A stretch of 64,000 nucleotides of DNA from a virus, in IMG/VR virus record IMGVR_UViG_3300027708_000029, positions 62,001 to 126,000 of that record; one strand, 5' to 3'. Both the position numbers and the translations under genes were made by a program. The stretch's first letter is position 1; the number at the start of each line of letters is the position of its first letter. The notes beneath the pieces were generated by a model. The model worked only from the letters and a program-made list of their open reading frames with translations. It was not told where the DNA came from and ran no database searches. Of the stretch, positions 17,068-25,287 are shown one piece after another.

Positions 17068-17265
17068 CTAGAGTTTTTTCAAGAATTCATCTGTATCATA
17101 GCAAGTTGTTTCTTTATTCCAACCAACTTCACTAATACATATTTTAAGAGCCGTACTTAATCCTTTTCCTTTGAATGCTTTTAATGTGTCATTGATAGCA
17201 ATAAGATAATCAGGTCTGTCTATTATATATTTCACTTGTCCAGATTTGACATAGTATTTGGGCAT
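17068..17265 (-). CDS. Small hypothetical protein
   Basis: The start at MPKYYVKSGQVKYIID gives 65 residues; a longer frame begins inside the upstream gene. It has a beta hairpin-like N-terminus and a helix ending DTDEFLKKL. Small phage proteins of this kind are common next to metabolism genes, but no function is known. It overlaps the deoxyribosyltransferase-like gene by 34 bases. Confidence 0.5.
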   Translation of the reverse strand: MPKYYVKSGQVKYIIDRPDYLIAINDTLKAFKGKGLSTALKICISEVGWNKETTCYDTDEFLKKL

Positions 17266-17801
17266 GATGAATGTATGGTAAAAAAATACCATCTTTTATG
17301 GGTGTCTATGTTCTCAGATGAATCTATGTGAATAAGATAATCTTTAATCTCATCCCATGTAGAAAAAATAGTTTGATGTGGAATAGTACCAAATAACCAA
17401 TCTGGTGCGTGTTTCTTTCCTTGTTCCATGTGAATTATAATAGGTTTTTTTTGTCTATTGGCCCAAAAAATTTCTTCATAAGTTCCACAAGGATGAATAT
17501 CTAAATTCAAATTTACAATCAAAAAATCACTAATATCAACTAGTCTAAGGTCTACTGAGCGTATAGTCTTCATCATGGAAGATAAATCATCATAGCTTTC
17601 TTTAGCTTTTAATTTAGTTTTTATAGTGTGGACATCTGAATCTTCTAGTCCTATGTTTGAAGGCTTACTGATAGGATTAAAAACTTCTATACCTAAATTT
17701 TGTAAGAACGGAGTTATATTGTCTCTCCATGTAGACCCCCTATCAGCAACTCTGTCCATTGCACCAGCTAAATATACTCTTTGACTATGTAATCTATTCA
17801 T
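17232..17801 (-). CDS. Nucleoside 2-deoxyribosyltransferase-like protein
   Basis: The 189-residue protein starts with the typical NDT strand and loop (RVYLAGAMDRVADRGSTWR) and has DFLIVNLNLDIHPCGTYEEI, matching the nucleotide-binding and catalytic Glu region (GTxxE). NDT-fold enzymes exchange bases on deoxynucleosides or hydrolyse nucleotides. It is followed by SET and GMP reductase genes, so a role in nucleotide salvage or in making modified nucleotides is plausible. The C-terminal 40 residues are not typical of the family. Confidence 0.7.
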   Translation of the reverse strand: MNRLHSQRVYLAGAMDRVADRGSTWRDNITPFLQNLGIEVFNPISKPSNIGLEDSDVHTIKTKLKAKESYDDLSSMMKTIRSVDLRLVDISDFLIVNLNLDIHPCGTYEEIFWANRQKKPIIIHMEQGKKHAPDWLFGTIPHQTIFSTWDEIKDYLIHIDSSENIDTHKRWYFFTIHSSCPNTMSNLDK

Positions 17802-17812
17802 AATTATTGTTT

Positions 17813-18523
17813 TTAAAAATTGTTTACTATTTTACCAAAAAAATCACCATTTTGATCCAAAAGTATCCATTTGTATAAGCCAAAATCTTTATAGTAATAT
17901 GCTGATCTTTCAATTCCATTGTTATAGATATCTTTTTTGATTGCAAAAGTTCTTTGATTATAATATCTTATATGTCCAAAATTTTTAATGTTACTTATTA
18001 TTGTATTTTCTTTATTAATACAATTCGAGTCATACACACACTCCAAGGCTATTGCTTCTGCTTTGTTTAATATAGTCTTAAAATTATCAGCATATTTATC
18101 TATGACATGACCTCCAAAAGCGCAGATATTAGAGTGTGGTCCTTTTACAATATGTAATTCATGACCTTCTATGGTATTATTAAGAATATTATATGTATCA
18201 TTAAAAGAATAATCAAAAGTTGTAGTATCTAATATATACAAATATGATTTATCTATGATTAAACGATGATATCTCCAAGTATATAAAGCATGATATGCTG
18301 TATAATCGAAATTATTCATAGCCATGCCAACAACTGTAATTTCATCATCAAAACTAAGATCAGTTACTTCTTTAATTTTTTTGATACGAGGACTAAAATT
18401 TTCATATTGAGAAATAACTAAAATAATATCTTCAAATCTTGTAAAATTAACCTTTTTTAAAGATCTAAATAGAAGATTTAAGGCTTTTCTATAAAATAGA
18501 TTTGAATTAATAACAAGTTTCAT
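17813..18523 (-). CDS. Hypothetical protein
   Basis: A 236-residue protein with many Asn, Tyr, Ile and Asp residues and no recognised motif. The region TVVGMAMNNFDYTAYHALYT and the following strands suggest an alpha/beta fold, possibly a nucleotide-sugar or glycosyltransferase-like domain, but this cannot be claimed. It lies between the NDT-like and macro-domain genes. Confidence 0.5.
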   Translation of the reverse strand: MKLVINSNLFYRKALNLLFRSLKKVNFTRFEDIILVISQYENFSPRIKKIKEVTDLSFDDEITVVGMAMNNFDYTAYHALYTWRYHRLIIDKSYLYILDTTTFDYSFNDTYNILNNTIEGHELHIVKGPHSNICAFGGHVIDKYADNFKTILNKAEAIALECVYDSNCINKENTIISNIKNFGHIRYYNQRTFAIKKDIYNNGIERSAYYYKDFGLYKWILLDQNGDFFGKIVNNF

Positions 18524-18531
18524 ATTTCTAA

Positions 18532-18657
18532 TTATAAGCTAGGGAATAAAAAGTCAAAAAGATTTTTAGAGGAATATTTTTCTCTAGAATTATTTAATTT
18601 CCTACTTCCATCCATCCATCCCAAGACCAAACAAAATAACAATAAAAAAGAATACAT
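18532..18657 (-). CDS. Small secreted or membrane peptide
   Basis: A 41-codon frame begins five bases after the macro-domain gene stop (MYSFLLLFCLVLGWMDGSRK). The N-terminal 14 residues are hydrophobic and could be a signal or anchor; the rest is basic and polar. The ribosome site is weak (AGTGAGA). It fills an otherwise empty gap, which favours it being real. Confidence 0.4.
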   Translation of the reverse strand: MYSFLLLFCLVLGWMDGSRKLNNSREKYSSKNLFDFLFPSL

Positions 18658-18661
18658 AGTC

Positions 18662-19207
18662 TCACTTTGAATATATGTAAACGGGTAAATCAAACCAAAT
18701 ATCATTAATTAGATCAGAAATAAAATTCCAGTTACCTCCAGCCAAACCGCTACCAAACTTTGGCGCATGTATTTCCACCTTACTTTTTTCTGTTCCATCC
18801 TGAGTATTCTTGCATACTGTCCTGACCTGATTCATACAATATACAAGAGCAGCGTAGTTTAATGGTCTTTTATTTTGATTATTAATAAGTTTATTCTGTG
18901 CTATCATATTTGCAAAGATAATTTTATGACGATATTTTGAATCTGTCCTGACAGTAATAAACTGAGTATGTCCTAATTTAGCTTGTTGACCAAGCATATG
19001 AAAATTAGCTTTTACTTCTGGATAAATATTAGCCACTTCACCAGCAAATCCAGCACCAAAAGCATTGCTATTATTACACACATGAGGAACAATAACCGTG
19101 CTACCATTAACTCCAGCAGAAATTCTGGTATTGATAAGCTCAAATATATTTTGATTCTTAACAAAGCTAAAAGCATTAGCTGTATTTTTGTTTATTTGAG
19201 TTGGCAT
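18662..19207 (-). CDS. Macro-domain protein (ADP-ribose-binding type)
   Basis: The 181-residue protein has macro-domain landmarks: TVIVPHVCNNSNAFGAGFAG (the N.D/N..xGxG loop that grips ADP-ribose) and IHAPKFGSGLAGGNWNFISD (the second phosphate loop), ending with a strand PVYIYSK. It resembles the Poa1/TARG1-like branch. Such domains bind or hydrolyse ADP-ribose derivatives such as ADP-ribose-1''-phosphate. In a phage this could reverse host ADP-ribosylation or serve NAD metabolism. Confidence 0.7.
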   Translation of the reverse strand: MPTQINKNTANAFSFVKNQNIFELINTRISAGVNGSTVIVPHVCNNSNAFGAGFAGEVANIYPEVKANFHMLGQQAKLGHTQFITVRTDSKYRHKIIFANMIAQNKLINNQNKRPLNYAALVYCMNQVRTVCKNTQDGTEKSKVEIHAPKFGSGLAGGNWNFISDLINDIWFDLPVYIYSK

Positions 19208-19211
19208 AGTT

Positions 19212-19466
19212 TTACCTTTTTATTTTTAACCACTTATTTAGTGGACACTGTTGATCAGCCCATGCCAGCTTATTTAAGAATATTTTTTTCTTACTAAGAT
19301 TACAACCACAAGCCAAGCATTGACTAGAGGTATTATGAAACATTTCGCAGGTTTGGCAAATTGCAAATCTTTTATCTATTTCCTCTTGGGTAGATTTTGG
19401 AAATCCAGCACCTATATGAAATAGTAAAGACTTAAGAAATGTTAGGAGTTTTGTCCGTATACTCAT
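19212..19466 (-). CDS. Small zinc-binding protein
   Basis: The 84-residue protein has two CxxC pairs (CQTCEMFH and CLACGC) plus a later Cys in DQQCPLNKW, as in a small family of zinc-ribbon phage proteins. The N-terminus (KLLTFLKSLLFHIGAG) is amphipathic. A role in nucleic-acid or protein binding is inferred from the zinc knuckle. It overlaps the upstream gene by 35 bases. Confidence 0.55.
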   Translation of the reverse strand: MSIRTKLLTFLKSLLFHIGAGFPKSTQEEIDKRFAICQTCEMFHNTSSQCLACGCNLSKKKIFLNKLAWADQQCPLNKWLKIKR

Positions 19467-19695
19467 TCTTATGTTCCTTTAGAGCCAATATATTGCCATC
19501 TTTGTCTCTATAATATAGGTCCAATGATTCTACTACAGAATCTTCAACTAACCAACTAGCAAAACCTGTTTCAATGTCTATTGACATTTTTTTAGTTTTT
19601 TGATCCTTGGTAGATTTGAAATCACCAGTAAGAATAAACCTCTTCTTATCTATTAAAAATAAATCGCCCGGTTTTAATTCTTCAAGATATTTCAT
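19432..19695 (-). CDS. Small hypothetical protein
   Basis: An 87-residue beta-rich protein (LEELKPGDLFLIDKKRFILT) that resembles small SH3- or barrel-like phage proteins with the opening PGDLF. Its start overlaps the upstream gene by 14 bases. No function is known. Confidence 0.5.
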   Translation of the reverse strand: MKYLEELKPGDLFLIDKKRFILTGDFKSTKDQKTKKMSIDIETGFASWLVEDSVVESLDLYYRDKDGNILALKEHKNEYTDKTPNIS

Positions 19696-19870
19696 TTTCC
19701 CAATCTTCCCACAACTCTTCTGCTCTTATATTTTCTTTTTGTTTCTTGAGTTGTTTCTTTATTTTGTTAATATCACGAGAATCATAGGAATCGGCTTTCT
19801 TATTCAAAAACCTATGTTCTATGTTTTCTCTTCTGGAAGTTTTTCTTTTATCAAAATCTGAATCGCTCAT
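19682..19870 (-). CDS. Small basic charged protein
   Basis: A 62-residue, highly charged helical protein (KKQLKKQKENIRAEELWEDW) without recognised motif. It is the first gene behind a sigma-70-type promoter and leads the small cluster down to the macro-domain gene. Confidence 0.5.
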   Translation of the reverse strand: MSDSDFDKRKTSRRENIEHRFLNKKADSYDSRDINKIKKQLKKQKENIRAEELWEDWENEIS

Positions 19871-19888
19871 TGCACACCTTTCGTAGTA

Positions 19889-19916
19889 ATCATACGCCCC
19901 ATTGGAGACAAGTCAA
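19889..19916 (-). promoter_or_regulatory. Sigma-70-type promoter for the 19.9 kb operon
   Basis: On the minus strand TTGACT and TATGAT are separated by 16 bases, just ahead of the gene starting at 19870. It is the left-most promoter of this class found in the window. It lacks the GCCGAT word seen in many others. Confidence 0.6.
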
Positions 19917-19992
19917 GCTTGAGGCTTAGAATTTTTAAAACTTGACAGACAACGATCATCATATTATATCTTATGCAGAGGGTGATTAATAA

Positions 19993-20922
19993 TTAGAGTA
20001 CAGGTCTAATGATACCATAGCCTTCATATTTCTTTATTCCTGTATAATTCTGCTGATGCAGTTTCATGGCTTTTTTAGCAAAAACCGCCACATAATCGTC
20101 AGATGATTTTAGCATATTCTCAAGCATAGCAAATTTAATTTTTTTAGCAAACGATAAAAATAAAGCAGCACAGCCTACCGCAAATGGTGTTGCCATACTA
20201 GTTCCAGACATAGAAGCATAGGTATTTCCAGGTACAGCACTAATAATATCTGCTCCCGGTGCCAAGAAGTCAAGTTCTTCTCCACAACAACTAAATGAAC
20301 AAATATTCAATCTCTCATCTACTGCACCAACGCTAATTGTGTTATTATATTTTGCTGGATACTGAATTCCTGATTCTATGCCACTGTTCCCTGCTGCACA
20401 AAAAATTATTACATTTTTGTATTTAGCATATTCTATAGCTTTTTCTATCTGAATAGCAGGATATTCTGAACCAAGAGACATAGTGATTAAATCTGCTCCG
20501 TGGTCAGCAGCCCACACAATAGCTTCAGCGACATTTTTATTAATACCTGACCCATCGGCTCCAAGTGCTTTAATAGGCATGATCTTGGCTTGCGGAGCGA
20601 CTCCTACCATGCCTACTCCATTGTTAACAGCAGCTATTGTACCAGCAACGTGAGTACCGTGACCATTATCATCTTGTGGTGGTTGATCTGGATCAATAAA
20701 ATTATATCCATCTACAATATTATCTTTAATATCTTCATGATTTAAATCGCATCCAGTATCTATTACTGCTACAGTAACACCCTCTCCTTGAGAATGTCTC
20801 CATTGTTGAGGAATGGAGAATTTATCAATGGGCCAACTATGAAACTGACTAGAACCTACCGACAAACCATAAATATCTTTTCTTGTGTGAGGTAAAAGCT
20901 TACATTGTTTCTTTTTTAACAT
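19993..20922 (-). CDS. Subtilisin-like serine protease (S8)
   Basis: The 309-residue protein has the full S8 triad: Asp55 (VAVIDTGCDL), His88 (DDNGHGTHVAGT) and Ser242 (SGTSMATPFAVG), with oxyanion Asn179 (AAGNSG). There is no signal peptide and almost no propeptide, so it would act in the host cytoplasm or be released at lysis. Subtilases are uncommon in phages. It sits three bases from an exported trypsin-like protease gene, so both may be made together. Confidence 0.9.
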   Translation of the reverse strand: MLKKKQCKLLPHTRKDIYGLSVGSSQFHSWPIDKFSIPQQWRHSQGEGVTVAVIDTGCDLNHEDIKDNIVDGYNFIDPDQPPQDDNGHGTHVAGTIAAVNNGVGMVGVAPQAKIMPIKALGADGSGINKNVAEAIVWAADHGADLITMSLGSEYPAIQIEKAIEYAKYKNVIIFCAAGNSGIESGIQYPAKYNNTISVGAVDERLNICSFSCCGEELDFLAPGADIISAVPGNTYASMSGTSMATPFAVGCAALFLSFAKKIKFAMLENMLKSSDDYVAVFAKKAMKLHQQNYTGIKKYEGYGIIRPVL

Positions 20923-20924
20923 AA

Positions 20925-21665
20925 TTATTTCTTAATAATGTTTCTAATCCATGGAATATACATACTAATTCTTGTATGACAACTTTCATCACTGTATGTT
21001 GAGTCTGGTTTACCATCATACCCCAATACTGAAGAATTTATACCAGCAAGTTTTCCATCTATAAAAAGACCACCACCACTATCTCCACTACAAATTAAAT
21101 ATTCAAGTTCTGTGATTTTTTGACTGGGTTTGGAAGCATTGCAGACTAATGTTCCTCTTTCTATTTTGGTAACATAGTTAGATCCAGCCCTTTTTTTACC
21201 ATCAGAAATATTTACTCCAGTATTAAAATTTCCGGTAAGCCCAACACCAACAATAGCAGCTATTTTCCCAACTTCATCTGAATCCTCATATAACTCTGGA
21301 TAAGGAGACATATCTACTTGTTCTGAGATGTGACCTACTGCTATATCATAATATCCAAAAACATTGTCACTATATTTTTCATGACAAATAATAGAATCTA
21401 AATTGTATTTTTTATCATCAACAATTATTTGATGATCTTTCATATTTTTTACAACATGAGCTGCTGTTATTATCCAATTATTATCTACTATTACAGCAGA
21501 ACCCGCTGCTTGTCCATTACCATCATAGCAAACAATTTTAACAGTATGTTTAAATTTAGATCCATATTCTATATATTTAGAGTCTTCAACATTGGGATCA
21601 ATTGTCCCAGCAAAAGAATTTGAAAGAAATAAAAAAACACCCAGAAGAAAAATTAAGCTTTTCAT
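20925..21665 (-). CDS. Exported trypsin-like serine protease (S1)
   Basis: The 246-residue product starts with a signal peptide (MKSLIFLLGVFLFLSNSFAG) and contains the chymotrypsin-fold triad: His70 (WIITAAHVV), Asp107 (YYDIAVGH) and Ser196 (CSGDSGGGL). Cysteines near the active site could form a disulfide. The protein would reach the periplasm or outside. It may process virion or envelope proteins or degrade host proteins. It is close to the S8 protease gene, an unusual pairing. Confidence 0.85.
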   Translation of the reverse strand: MKSLIFLLGVFLFLSNSFAGTIDPNVEDSKYIEYGSKFKHTVKIVCYDGNGQAAGSAVIVDNNWIITAAHVVKNMKDHQIIVDDKKYNLDSIICHEKYSDNVFGYYDIAVGHISEQVDMSPYPELYEDSDEVGKIAAIVGVGLTGNFNTGVNISDGKKRAGSNYVTKIERGTLVCNASKPSQKITELEYLICSGDSGGGLFIDGKLAGINSSVLGYDGKPDSTYSDESCHTRISMYIPWIRNIIKK

Positions 21666-21692
21666 GGGTCATTCCTTTGACGGATATGTAAA

Positions 21693-21998
21693 CTAAGGTC
21701 TATTTTTAACCTTATTTAAATACACCGAACAATCTTCGATGACCGATTTATTATAACTCTTAAAGCTCATTAAATGACCAAATAGAAAGTGGCATGGGTC
21801 TGCACACAAAGTCACAAGATTTGAAGGATCAAGTTCTAGCTCTGGACTAATATGAACTGGGGTTTTATGATGAACTTCTAATTTTTTATCTCTACCACAA
21901 GCAATACAATATGGATTTTCTTTTAAGTGTTGTTTTCTTACATTACTCCATTTTGGAGATCGTACTGCAAACCTGATTTTATTCAGGAAATTAAACAT
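21693..21998 (-). CDS. HNH endonuclease
   Basis: The 101-residue protein has an HNH zinc fold: NPYCIACG, LEVHHKTPVH and NLVTLCADPCHFLFGH. Length fits small HNH enzymes of phages, for example packaging-associated ones. The chosen start (MFNFLNKI) overlaps the stop of the upstream actin-like gene as TGATG; the longer frame starts within that gene. A homing or terminase-associated role cannot be distinguished. Confidence 0.75.
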   Translation of the reverse strand: MFNFLNKIRFAVRSPKWSNVRKQHLKENPYCIACGRDKKLEVHHKTPVHISPELELDPSNLVTLCADPCHFLFGHLMSFKSYNKSVIEDCSVYLNKVKNRP

Positions 21999-22999
21999 CA
22001 CAACACCTTTGCAGCAATTAAACATCCTTTAGCAACAGCGTGTAAAGGGTCTGTCGCATGTCTGACTTCTTTAATTTGTAAAGGAAAACCATTCTCTTCT
22101 AATTTTTTAGCAAACTCCTTAATATATCCACTAGCTTGAGAAGTACCACCAGCTACCACAATGACCAAAGGATTTTTAAATTTTGGTAATAATTTATGGT
22201 TTGATAAAGCATGGGCTAATTGTTTTGTAGTATAGTCTATTAGTCTCTCATAATAAGCTGACACCGCACCTAAAACCGGATTATCATTAGGTTCACCAAT
22301 CGTAAAACCACCAGCCTCTTTTTCTGCCTGCACAACACTATCTGGTTCTCCTGTAGCAACAGAACTCATGCGATCAATCCAGTCTCCACTTTTGGTTGTG
22401 CTGAATACTACAGTAGGTTCGCCATTTAACATAACACAAACATTTGTCATACCAGCCCCACAACTAACAGCAATACCAGTATAATCCTCAACTTCTAATT
22501 CAGCATAACAAAGAGCCTCTGCTTCATTAATAGCTTTAGCGCTATATCCACATTCAGCTAGAATAGTCTTGACTACATCTTCATGGTATCCGACATCAAA
22601 ATCTTCATCTTCTTGATCTACTGGTTGAGCAGGGACGCAGAATACTAACTTTTCATTTTCTTCTTTAGCTTTACCCGCTACTTCTTTTAAAATAAAAGCC
22701 AATATTTTTTTGGCATCTTTTTCTTTGGCAGATACTACGCCTTTATACATTGGTCTTTTAGCAGTATCATTTCTTTCTATAGCTTTTTCAATAGCATCTT
22801 TACCTAATAGGATAAATGATCCATCAGTATCTTTAATAAAAACTTTTCCTGCTAATCCTTTCTCTATCATCTTTGTAGCAACTGGTGTGGTTGGTTTGAT
22901 AACATAAAAAGCATCTCTAAAATCTTTATAAACAATACTATTTTTGTTTTCTTTCGACAAGACTATATAGCTTGTACCAACGTCTAATCCAGCTGCCAT
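21998..22999 (-). CDS. Actin-like ATPase (ParM/Hsp70-actin superfamily)
   Basis: The 333-residue protein shows the actin-fold signatures: GLDVGTSYIVLSKE (phosphate 1), TGIAVSCGAGMTNVCV (phosphate 2) and VVAGGTSQASGYI (adenosine), with the C-terminal HAVAKGCLIAAK helix. Such phage or plasmid ParM-like proteins form filaments that position DNA or phage particles. No partner adaptor like ParR is recognised; the next gene is a small membrane protein. Confidence 0.75.
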   Translation of the reverse strand: MAAGLDVGTSYIVLSKENKNSIVYKDFRDAFYVIKPTTPVATKMIEKGLAGKVFIKDTDGSFILLGKDAIEKAIERNDTAKRPMYKGVVSAKEKDAKKILAFILKEVAGKAKEENEKLVFCVPAQPVDQEDEDFDVGYHEDVVKTILAECGYSAKAINEAEALCYAELEVEDYTGIAVSCGAGMTNVCVMLNGEPTVVFSTTKSGDWIDRMSSVATGEPDSVVQAEKEAGGFTIGEPNDNPVLGAVSAYYERLIDYTTKQLAHALSNHKLLPKFKNPLVIVVAGGTSQASGYIKEFAKKLEENGFPLQIKEVRHATDPLHAVAKGCLIAAKVL

Positions 23000-23002
23000 A
23001 TT

Positions 23003-23335
23003 TCACCTCTTCATATTTTTAAGTTTATTTATTGAAGTACTTATATCTTCTTCAGATTGATTGATTTCTCCCAAAGATTCGTACTTCTTTTCCATTCCAG
23101 ATGTCTTAATATCAACCACATATTTAGTATCATCAATAGACACAACCGTTTTATCTTTTTTTGTTTCTTGAAAAAAACTTGTTGGCTTACTATTAATAAC
23201 AGTATTACATACACCAGCATTAGATTGCTTACCAACAAAATAGCCGATTAAAAACAAACACACCCCTAAGATTAGGAGTGTGCTTGAGAAGAAAATAATA
23301 GTGGGTAAGTTTATTGATACTGATATTTCATTCAT
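23003..23335 (-). CDS. Single-pass membrane protein next to actin-like gene
   Basis: A 110-residue protein with a hydrophobic segment (residues about 9-31, LPTIIFFSSTLLILGVCLFL) and a Lys-, Ser-rich tail. Its position between the RuvB and actin-like genes suggests it could link filaments to the membrane; that is only a guess from gene order. Confidence 0.5.
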   Translation of the reverse strand: MNEISVSINLPTIIFFSSTLLILGVCLFLIGYFVGKQSNAGVCNTVINSKPTSFFQETKKDKTVVSIDDTKYVVDIKTSGMEKKYESLGEINQSEEDISTSINKLKNMKR

Positions 23336-24245
23336 GTTTATATGAGCCTATCACTCTTCCCTTTTGGGTTCTTACAGCAAAACCTTTTCGTACTAGATAT
23401 GGTTCGATGCTATTCTCAATAGTGTCCATAGCAATTCCAGTTAAAGCTGAAATACTCTTTAGGCCCAATCCAGCACCTTTAGAATTAGCAAGCACCTTTA
23501 AATACATCTTATCATACACATCCAAACCGTCCTTATCAATGCCCTGACTATTAAAGATTTCATCCACACTCATCGCCTTCTCTGTATAATACGCACTACA
23601 ATTCTTATACCATTGTAGTCTACCGTTCAAAATTCTAGGAGTTCCCTTGCTTCTTTTAGCAATTTCTAGCAAATCTTCATCACTAATATGCAAACCTAGC
23701 TTATTAGCGTTCAATCCTGCTAGTTTAGCTAGATCAATCTCATTATAGAAAGACAAATGTTCTTTAATTTGAAATCTGTCATAAAATGGCTGACTTAAAG
23801 ATCCACCACTAGTTGTTGCTCCAACCAAAGTAAATACTGGCAACTCAATAGTCTCTGGCTTTTCTTTGTCTTGTTCATCTTTAACAGTAATATTTAGAAC
23901 AAAATCTTCCATAACAGGATATAGAAATTCTTCGACAATTTTTGGTAGACGATGGATTTCGTCAATAAACAAAACGGAATGTTTTTCCATGCCCATAATG
24001 TAGGGCAAAATATTTTTTATACCACGAACAGTGGCAGCATTGATGGTATATAGGTTGACTCCCATCTCAGTAGCTATAGCACTGGCTATTGTAGTCTTTC
24101 CTAGCCCCGGTGGGCCGTCTATTAAAAGATGAGGCATCACACCACCAGAATTTTTACAACCAGCAACCACGATGTTTAAACGTGTAATCACTTCTGACTG
24201 TCCAATAATTTCACTAAATCGCGTGGGACGAATTGCATTAGCCAT
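23328..24245 (-). CDS. ruvB: RuvB-like Holliday junction branch-migration helicase
   Basis: The 305-residue protein has RuvB features: RPTRFSEIIGQSEVITRL, Walker A (LLIDGPPGLGKTTIA), Walker B (VLFIDEIHRLP), sensor 1 (LVGATTSGG) and the C-terminal winged helix (PYLVRKGFAVRTQKGRVI). It is a little shorter than bacterial RuvB (about 335). The start at the ATG after GGAG is preferred over a TTG four codons earlier. It overlaps by 8 bases the gene of a RuvA-domain-III-like protein, which supports a branch-migration role. Confidence 0.9.
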   Translation of the reverse strand: MANAIRPTRFSEIIGQSEVITRLNIVVAGCKNSGGVMPHLLIDGPPGLGKTTIASAIATEMGVNLYTINAATVRGIKNILPYIMGMEKHSVLFIDEIHRLPKIVEEFLYPVMEDFVLNITVKDEQDKEKPETIELPVFTLVGATTSGGSLSQPFYDRFQIKEHLSFYNEIDLAKLAGLNANKLGLHISDEDLLEIAKRSKGTPRILNGRLQWYKNCSAYYTEKAMSVDEIFNSQGIDKDGLDVYDKMYLKVLANSKGAGLGLKSISALTGIAMDTIENSIEPYLVRKGFAVRTQKGRVIGSYKHE

Positions 24246-24651
24246 TTTTTTCTCCAAAGTTTTTCAAAGCCTGTTTGATTAAATCAACGCAAATATAAGT
24301 AGGTGTTCTGTCAAAGGTTGAGACTATTAGTTTCTCAGCTTCACTAATATCAAAACCATATCCAAGTAAAATTGTACAAGATTGTGTTAAAAGATCTAAA
24401 GGAATAGTTTCTTTCTTTTTCTCTGTTTCTGCTGCTAAAGATGACTTCTTTTGAGTCTGACTATAGATAATCTCATTTTTTTCTACTAGTTTTACCCTAA
24501 GTATCTCATTGCAGTCGCAGACTATTCTATATCCTTTTGTCTGTGCCTCTTTCATGGAAATCCAATGATCTGAGGAACATTTATGACATCTATATTTTAG
24601 ATGAACATTTTGATCAATCGGTCTCAGGCGTTTCTGTTTGATTGTTGGCAT
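24238..24651 (-). CDS. Zinc-ribbon protein with RuvA domain III-like C-terminus
   Basis: The 137-residue protein has an N-terminal zinc ribbon (YRCHKCSSD and IVCDCNE) and a C-terminal segment that resembles RuvA domain III (TILLGYGFDISEAEKLI, then LIKQALKNFG; RuvA has LVALGYKPQEASRMV and LIREALRAAL). Domain III is the part of RuvA that binds RuvB. It lacks the OB and HhH DNA-binding domains of RuvA. Adjacent to ruvB with an 8-base overlap, it may be a RuvB adaptor. The similarity was read by eye. Confidence 0.55.
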   Translation of the reverse strand: MPTIKQKRLRPIDQNVHLKYRCHKCSSDHWISMKEAQTKGYRIVCDCNEILRVKLVEKNEIIYSQTQKKSSLAAETEKKKETIPLDLLTQSCTILLGYGFDISEAEKLIVSTFDRTPTYICVDLIKQALKNFGEKNG

Positions 24652-25048
24652 CTTCTTTTACCCAAAAAATGAAATCGTTTTTTTCACTATCGTATCCACT
24701 ATCCAAAACTCCCTTGTTAACCAAGGTATTCAAAATATTGCTAACCATTCTTCCGTTCAAATCTTCTATAATCTCTCCTAAAATTTGATCAGTAATAGAG
24801 TATCGAATTTCTTTACTTTTTTTATTAATTTGTTTTCTAGCATGATTCTTAATGATGACAGATGCTTCCTCATGACTTAGAGTAGTATCCATCTCTTCTA
24901 TTTCTTCTTTACTCATTATTGATAAAGAAGCGGTCAAAGAATCTGCTGCTACTTCATTAACTTGTCCAAATAAATTAAAAACCAAAGCTCTTGAGTGATC
25001 AACGAATTCTTCAAAGTTACTTATAAAAAACCATTTTTCGTTCTTCAT
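24614..25048 (-). CDS. Hypothetical protein of a phage paralogue family
   Basis: A 144-residue protein from the ATG that overlaps the upstream stop (TAATG). The C-terminal part (NTLVNKGVLDSGYDSEKNDF, then IFW) resembles the ends of the tandem pair at 40923-41658 (LSKLAAKGFVDCAWDDEANE, then MVFW), suggesting a distant third member. It looks like a small winged-helix-type domain. The function is unknown. Confidence 0.5.
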   Translation of the reverse strand: MKNEKWFFISNFEEFVDHSRALVFNLFGQVNEVAADSLTASLSIMSKEEIEEMDTTLSHEEASVIIKNHARKQINKKSKEIRYSITDQILGEIIEDLNGRMVSNILNTLVNKGVLDSGYDSEKNDFIFWVKEDANNQTETPETD

Positions 25049-25287
25049 TATACTAATGTTTCCCCTTCGTACTTTGGGATGCTGACCCATTCAAGTTTAG
25101 CAGACAGGACGGGTTTGTACACCACTACGATCCTATCGGTTTTCTTATCTTTTTCGACTATTTTGAGAGGTATTCGCCTATCTTGATTTGTGGAATTTTC
25201 AATGAAGATGATAACTTCAGCCATTGCCTCGCACACTTTACTGACTGACGATTCATTAAAGTAGATTTCAAAATATGTGCTCATCAT
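25048..25287 (-). CDS. Hypothetical protein
   Basis: A 79-residue alpha/beta protein (MMSTYFEIYFNESSVSKVCE) with a beta hairpin near the end. Start and stop overlap the neighbours as ATGA and TAATG, so it belongs to a translationally coupled chain with the ruvB genes. No family recognised. Confidence 0.5.
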   Translation of the reverse strand: MMSTYFEIYFNESSVSKVCEAMAEVIIFIENSTNQDRRIPLKIVEKDKKTDRIVVVYKPVLSAKLEWVSIPKYEGETLV

